NCBI RefSeq assembly: GCF_958298935.1
Contig: NC_084942.1
Span: 9,865,501 to 9,929,500, forward strand
DNA: 64,000 nucleotides
From: Phragmites australis
Lineage: Eukaryota; Streptophyta; Magnoliopsida; Poales; Poaceae
Direction: 5' to 3'
A model generated the notes under the pieces. That model saw only the letters and a program-made list of their open reading frames with translations. It was not told the origin of the DNA and did not search any database. Position 1 is the first letter of the stretch, and each line of letters opens with the position of its first letter. A program made the translations under genes and the position numbers. Below are positions 58,494 to 64,000 of this stretch, piece after piece.

Positions 58494-59956
58494 CTAATTG
58501 CAAGAACTACTGACAAACAATACAAAGCAAACACTAAGAACAACATACCAAACATCATTAAAATACTTTAAAAACACTATAGTTGGATAGGTAAGATTTT
58601 AGAAACATTTAGATGCAAGAATCGCCTAAATTGGAGTTAAGATGAAAAGAGAATGAGATTTCAGGAAATGGATTAGACTAAAAAGAAAATGTTGATTTTT
58701 CAGAACTATCTTCCTATGGGAAAGACTTTATTGCACAATCACTATGTCATGCTTGAAAACATTATTGCGCGAGATTCAAAAAGTGTAGGGCAGACCAGAC
58801 TTCGCTGACTAGGCTAAGGAGAATGATGTGGCGTTGACTTGGCATGCTATGCAAGTACCATCTCGGATTAAAGAAGGGATACGCTGAGATCTAGTATTGA
58901 CCACCCATGATGGATCAAAAAGGCCGAAGGTTGCACTTCTAGGTTAAGGATACTACTGGTGACTCTATGTAGCGGTGGTGGTTCGGGTTTCGTCGAAGAC
59001 AGCGATCGGACATGTGACCACAGACATCGATGTAGGGCTTCAGTTGTATTTCAGTGAAATGAGGGAAGCATAGAGTAGAATGCAGAAATACTAACTCAGT
59101 GGTATGGTTAGTTTTGGAAGGGGTCATCTGAGGTAGCGGCAAAACAGCGATGACTGCTTGTAGGTTTGGTGGTGACCGCAAACAGATGCAAGAACGAAGA
59201 CGCTCGTGTTCCCAGAGATTGGCTATGAAATTTGAGAAACTGTTTGAACAGAGATGTTCATATATCCCCGAAACACAATGCTACAGCATAGTTTTGGGTA
59301 GATCATCCACTGAGAGGAAGAAAGATCAATGGAGATGATATGGGTGATGGCTGCGACATGATGTGGTTGGCAATGGCATCTTGGTTGTGTCACTGCACAA
59401 ACGGGGATGGGCTCCTAGGGTCACGTAGAAGACTCGATGGGACACGCCATGACGCGGTTGGTGCATCCATACGGCTTTCGGATTGACGGCGAACGCGAAT
59501 GCAAATCCGGTGCGCGCGCAAAACGCGTCCAGAAACCGGACAACGGGTATGTCGACCTTGATTTTGATAGTTTGGCTACTTTACTGGCCGACCTGGTCGG
59601 TGAGGGCATGGGGAACATCATGGGACATGCACCGGTGAAAGGGCTTGGTGTTTTGACCTCTGGTCGGTCGGGAATGTCGATGCCAATCCACTAATGCGAC
59701 TATCCGCGATGGCGACGACCGTGGCGGCGTAGATCGGGCTTTGGCCGAGGCTAGAGCTTGGTTAGGGACTTAGTATGATGCTAAAATAGCAGTAAAGGAG
59801 GAGAAGAAGGGGTCCTCACCTTTCTTTGATGGTTGAGTAAGGAGGATTCACGGAGAAGATGACAAGGTAGCGCACCACGGGCGGCGACGGACAGGGCAGC
59901 AGCGACTTTTAGGGTTTGGTGGCATGGAATAGGGGTAGGAAAGGGCATTTAACTCA

Positions 59957-59964
59957 TATTTATA
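59957..59964 (-). promoter_or_regulatory. LTR TATA box
   Basis: TATAAATA on the minus strand, about 1.08 kb from the LTR start; equivalent to 29441-29448. Confidence 0.55.
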
Positions 59965-61789
59965 GGGTTAGGGGCAGCTGGTTGAGGTGGAGTCCAAGCC
60001 GAACACGAATCGGATTCGAGTTCGAGTCTATTACGGTTTCCTTTTTCGCAGCTCTCTATTCCGAGGATGATATCTCTACCGTCTGGACTCCAAATTGGAC
60101 ATTTCTTCACTTTAAATTGTAGTACTCAAAATGATCTACAACTTTGGTATTCATTGGAACTTCTGAAAACGCCATCTTGATTTCCAAAAATACACCACAT
60201 ATAAACTGTTTGAACTCGAACTTATCTGCGTAGAACTGATTTTGGAGGTCATAACTCCTAGCTCCATTATCTAAAAGTGGACTTCCATAGGTTCAAATCG
60301 AAGCTCTCGATGAGACCTACAACTTTTATATTGTCAAGATTTGCATTTAAGGCAATTTTGAACTCCGAAACTTTATTAGAAGATGAGCCTATCCAGGACT
60401 CCGCGAAAATTTGCAAATTTCGTGGATCCTTTGTGTTGGGCCTTTTAGATGACTTGGCTAAGGGTTTTGACTTGAGCAAGATGGAGTCCAAATACACTTT
60501 AGGTATATATAGGGTTTAGAAAAGAAACTTTTGTAGAGAAATTTGAATAGGGTTTGAATTTGAATTGTGCTTGGAGTGAATTTAAGAGAAACGAAAAATG
60601 AGGTTGAACAAGAATAGGAGTAGATAAGAATTTGAATTTAGATTTAGGTAGAATTTGAGAAAGAGGAGAGATTGAATTTAAACAAGGATTTTGATAAGGT
60701 TTGAATTGAACTAGTGAAGGATTAAGTATGATCAATGATTGAATAGATGATGAATTCAAAGATTTTGAATTCCAACCATTAAGATCCTTAACTTATTCAC
60801 TACCGAGTTTTGTGAAAACCTTTTCCAAATCTTTTTCACTCAAAACACCAAAGATAAAGAAAAAAAGAACTCTAATGCATTTACCTGGCTCCTAACAAAA
60901 CTCAGCATGCAATGCACACAAAATAATAACCTTTATTGATTGATTGAGTAAGAAAATAGGTTTTAATCCTATTCTACCGGTGAAGCTATTCAATAATCTT
61001 GGAAAATTTTAATAAGTTGTAAATTCTGAAAATCAGGGTGTTACAGAGGCCACAAGACGAGTGAAAAAAGCAAGCCTCGTGGGAAGGAAAGAAAGGAACA
61101 TTCGAAGGGTACCCACCAATCCTCGGATAGGCACGAATCTCACCATCATTTCTGGCAAACAAGGGGCCATAAGTGAAATGTGTTCAGCATTGAGGAGGGC
61201 CAAGAGAGAAGTAAGTAGAGAGATGGGGGTTTAGTGATAGGCCGTTGGTGTGGCACCGGGCGCCCTAGGTCACTTTACTGCGAGGTGCATGGTGAGGATG
61301 CCGACCATACCACTAAGTCATGTCCCCATGTCATGGCCTTGAAGGAGAGAATGAGCAGGCAATCTATGGGGCCATAGGGCTCCGGACGTGCCTACGTTCC
61401 TTAGATAATACACCATATGAAATCTAGAAACAGCCCGGCCTTTGGGTCCCCTCCGATGGCCCTACATCCAGCTCACTACCCCACAGCTTGGACCGGAGTG
61501 CCCCACCCCCTGCAACATTCCCAGACGCCTAAGCTGCCACCACCATCGCCTAGAATGGCAATTAATGCCCCATCAGAGGGGGCGAGGTCAATGCAAAGTG
61601 TGGAAGGAGCCCAAAATGCAAAGTGTGGAAAGAGCCCCCTGTTCTTGAATGGCATGTATTTCTGCAGGTTGTAACGCACTTGTGCGTTGTTTGTAGTGTT
61701 GCGTTTGATGAATCGAAAGAATTAGTCCTTGAACACGTATAGAAATTGAAAAGAAGGCATCGATATGTAATTTCATACCTTAAGATCAT

Positions 61790-64000
61790 TGAACATGATA
61801 GCCTCTCCATCAGGGCTGAATTTGTGAATGGAAGTAAGAACATGGAACCCGCAGAGATTATTACCGGGTGGCTGCCTCATACACTTCAAGAGGAAAGGAT
61901 TCGTCAGTGGAATGAATTGAACCTTTTTATTCACTGAAAAGTCAATTTTTACATCATACTACTTCCTGTATGGACTGTACATAATACTCTTTTTGCAGTA
62001 TCTTGTGTACGCCCTGTACGTGAATATGAATACCAATTAAACTTAGATGCAATCGACGTGAAGATTAAATGATCGAGTTTACTTATTTAGCATGCCAATA
62101 AGGTCTTGGTAAGTCGCCTTATCTCTTTTGCGAGTCCAAGGCAAGGAGGATCCAATGAAATCTGAAGGAATATGTCACCATAGCAAATTAGTACTAGAAT
62201 CACTTGCCCATAAAAGGAGAACACCCTGGCACGCAAACACATACTCAAAGCTGTAGGGTAAGAGTACGAATATCTTGTGTTGGTGGTGAAGCAGACACTT
62301 CAATAAGTGTTCCTCGGTGAAATCTGGATTCGACCGTATAGTTTCCTAGTTAACAAGCCCAGAATCGATGAATCCTACTTTATTATCTAATTCTTATCTA
62401 CACACTTGAATCTTGATTTTACGAAAGAGAGAAGTTAGCCATGCGATTTCAATATACAAGATCATATAACGTGAATTATATGCATAAGTCACTTGCAGAG
62501 TCCACGCTCTGATTATGGCCACGTGGAGGGTATCTTCCTTGTACATTTCATACAAGCACTTGAACTTCACCCAGAAGTAGTCATCCCCGTTCAGGAGATA
62601 TTCATCTCTGTACCTTACGGGGAACGCCTGTATACCCTGCCTGGACTGCTCCAAGCATCAATGATGTAATCGGCACATTTGAGTTATAAGCTATCTTTCT
62701 ATATCTGGTTTGACCAAAGTTTTGCCCAATTCAAATGGCCATATAACATCTGACTTTGATATATCCGCTCCCACAGTAAGTCATGCTAGTTCTTGTACTG
62801 TTAATCTAGAAGAAGCTAGGAAGTCCCCGATGCTTGGAGCATCTTGAACGATTGGACCTGATTTGCTCTTGGCCTGCTTCTTACTGATATGTTCATAGTC
62901 AGTCGGCGGCTTACTTGAAGCTGCTCCCATATGTTTAGCTTTGGCTATATTAATGAAAAATTTCATGGTATCTCAAGGCACAACAGGCTTCGGTGGAGGT
63001 GGTGGAGGACGGAAATGAGCTGTGACACTGGTGTCCATAATCTTTTTGTTTTCCTCAGCAGTGAGTGAATAGACATCCTTGGGTTCCGTCACTTTAGATG
63101 GCACCGACTTGTTAGATTATGTCATCTTCTTGGATGGTGCGGAACCTGATCGTGTTTTCTGTGCTGATGGCTGGCTTCTTGAGTGGAGAACTTCTTCGAG
63201 GCGATGGCTAAGGAGGTGGACTTCTTCTAGTATATGGCTGACGAGAGGGAGATCTACGAGGCGACGGTGGCCGGTGTGTCGTGGAGAGTATAGGTTCTCG
63301 AGAGCTGCCCCTGGTGGAAATACTATGTAGGCCTTCTCCCACACAATGAATGTGTGCTCGTTCTCTCCTATAGTGTTCGCCCCCTCCTCTGCAGGGTAGT
63401 CCACCTCACATGATGGTACTGGTCAACTGCCTCGTCTACTTCGATCATGGTGTAGCCCTCCGGTATCGGACGTCGGTACAAATGTTTATGGGAGCTGCAG
63501 GGATAAGCCTCGCCGGAAGCCACCTTGATGGTAATGTTCCTAGCACTAATGTGTAGTTCAGACAATGTCCGTGTTGTGATGAGGTCCACGGGATAAGTTA
63601 TGGGGTCAGCTCTCGGAACTCCCGTGGATGCATAGCTACTCCAACGACCACCGGGGCTAGAGCGCGCAACATTAGGAGACACTGCCGACCGTTCCTTTTC
63701 GCTCACAATGGCGCCCCGTTCACGCATGAGGGCTTGTTGTGTTTCTTGTGCTATCTTTTCATCTGTATATTCCCTCTCCTTTTGTAGCACTTGTTCAAAC
63801 ATTTCAATCATCCTAGCTTGTTCTGCCTCTCGTTCTGCATCTCACTTTACTTGGGATCTCTTTCGACCCTTGTAACTATTGACGTTGCCTGGGAATTCAT
63901 ATTTCCAACCCATACCCCAACGCCTCGTGTGCGACCACCGTGCTCCTTGTTTCCCAGTGTTGAGGTGAGCTCATCCCTATCCCTGTCTAGCTTGAAAGAG
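61790..64000 (-). pseudogene. CACTA-element protein, 3' part with Ulp1/C48-like protease domain
   Basis: On the minus strand, entering from the right edge: LDRDRDELTSTLGNKEHGGR (about 63970), the block that typically follows the CACTA transposase; a coiled coil (63811 on, MIEMFEQVLQKEREYTDEK); YPVDLITTRTLSELHISARN and IPEGYTMIEVDEAVDQYHHV; after a frameshift, GENEHTFIVWEKAYIVF (63370). Further exons: SSKPPTDYEHISKKQAKSKS (62920); LLNGDDYFWVKFKCLYEMYK (62600-62510); KIFVLLPYSFEYVFACQGV (about 62270-62210); and KCMRQPPGNNLCGFHVLTSI (about 61860), the Q...N-LCG catalytic-Cys region of Ulp1-like proteases. Stops at about 62340 and 62165 and the frameshift suggest decay. The transposase proper and the element ends lie outside the window or were not found. 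Confidence 0.7.

Larger units (their letters stand above)
57006..61045 (-). mobile_element. solo LTR of 4.04 kb in gypsy gag
   Basis: On the minus strand it starts TGTAACACCC (61045) and ends CCGGGTGTGACA (57006). Perfect GAGGC duplications flank it (57001-57005 and 61046-61050). TATAAATA lies at 59957-59964 (minus). The U5 half (57006 to about 58900) is close to the LTRs in MULE-B. The U3/leader half (58940-61045) is close to the complement of 28344-30550. It is therefore a long variant or a recombinant of two subfamilies. Frames inside it are not genes. Confidence 0.9.
56020..61670 (+). pseudogene. Ty3/gypsy gag relic split by a solo LTR
   Basis: The first part (56020-57005) has an acidic/Pro-rich N-terminus, then the gag core: KMLPLYLHNIETFLREFMMS, KGIALSWYTSIPPGKIYSWE, then LNEALFSHF, NYSAPVTVGNLF, ESLNEFIRHLAKGLSDH and FTKMKSTRGPKRTIFGG. 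The second part (61046-61670), after the 4.04-kb LTR, continues GHKTSEKSKPRGKERKEHSK and a knuckle-like YCEVHGEDADHTTKSCPHV (about 61285). Frameshifts near 56450 and stops at 56691, 56719 and 56769 make it non-functional. The GAGGC target duplication shows the two parts were once continuous. The LTRs and pol of this element are not in the window. Confidence 0.78.

Noticed and set aside
1..64000. tRNA, rRNA or other structural RNA genes
   Set aside because: No cloverleaf or ribosomal sequence was noticed; only tRNA-complementary primer sites of retroelements were seen.

Overview
This window is repeat-dense nuclear DNA from a grass (Poaceae, probably panicoid; species not assignable by eye). 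The evidence is a spliced plant gene, nested LTR retrotransposons with 3-4 kb LTRs, an L1-type LINE with grass-type ORF1, and MULE, hAT, CACTA and MITE transposons. About 95% is transposon-derived. The only convincing host gene is a WDR89-like WD40 gene on the minus strand (35912-54262), whose eight exons I could join in phase into about 408 codons without a stop.

Layout. (1) 1-23503: two related Mutator-like elements (MULEs) lie head to head, 135 bp apart. MULE-A (minus genes) runs off the left edge and ends near 7678. MULE-B is complete: 7814-23494, with about 200-bp terminal inverted repeats and a perfect 9-bp target duplication (TCCCTCTCT). From its left end MULE-B carries a mudrA-type transposase, a plant-mobile-domain (PMD, MAIN/MAIL-like) gene, and a divergent pair of small genes with GRF-type zinc fingers, each with its own TATA box. 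Two solo LTRs of about 3 kb split its PMD gene. MULE-A has a different 0.9-kb solo LTR inside its transposase. Each MULE supplies the empty site for the other's insertions. All coding copies carry stops or frameshifts.

(2) 23504-35400: remains of long-LTR elements (TGTAACACCC starts, a TATA box, a conserved small exon with a GC-type donor), a Tourist-like MITE, a third decayed GRF gene, a methionine-tRNA-type primer site and a transposon-encoded protein of unknown role.

(3) 35912-54720: the WDR89-like gene. Its introns hold an 8.2-kb LINE (12-bp target duplication) that itself contains a Ty3/gypsy fragment, a small solo LTR, and a 2.4-kb hAT deletion derivative (8-bp target duplication). All splice sites I could locate are still consistent with splicing.

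(4) 55800-64000: a MITE-like stretch, a gypsy gag relic split by a 4.0-kb solo LTR (perfect 5-bp GAGGC duplication), and the 3' part of a CACTA element encoding a Ulp1/C48-like protease domain that leaves the window on the right.

The most noteworthy system is the four-gene MULE and its head-to-head duplication. The duplication resembles the architecture of natural hairpin silencers such as maize Mu killer. All comparisons were made by reading; no alignment or database search was run.
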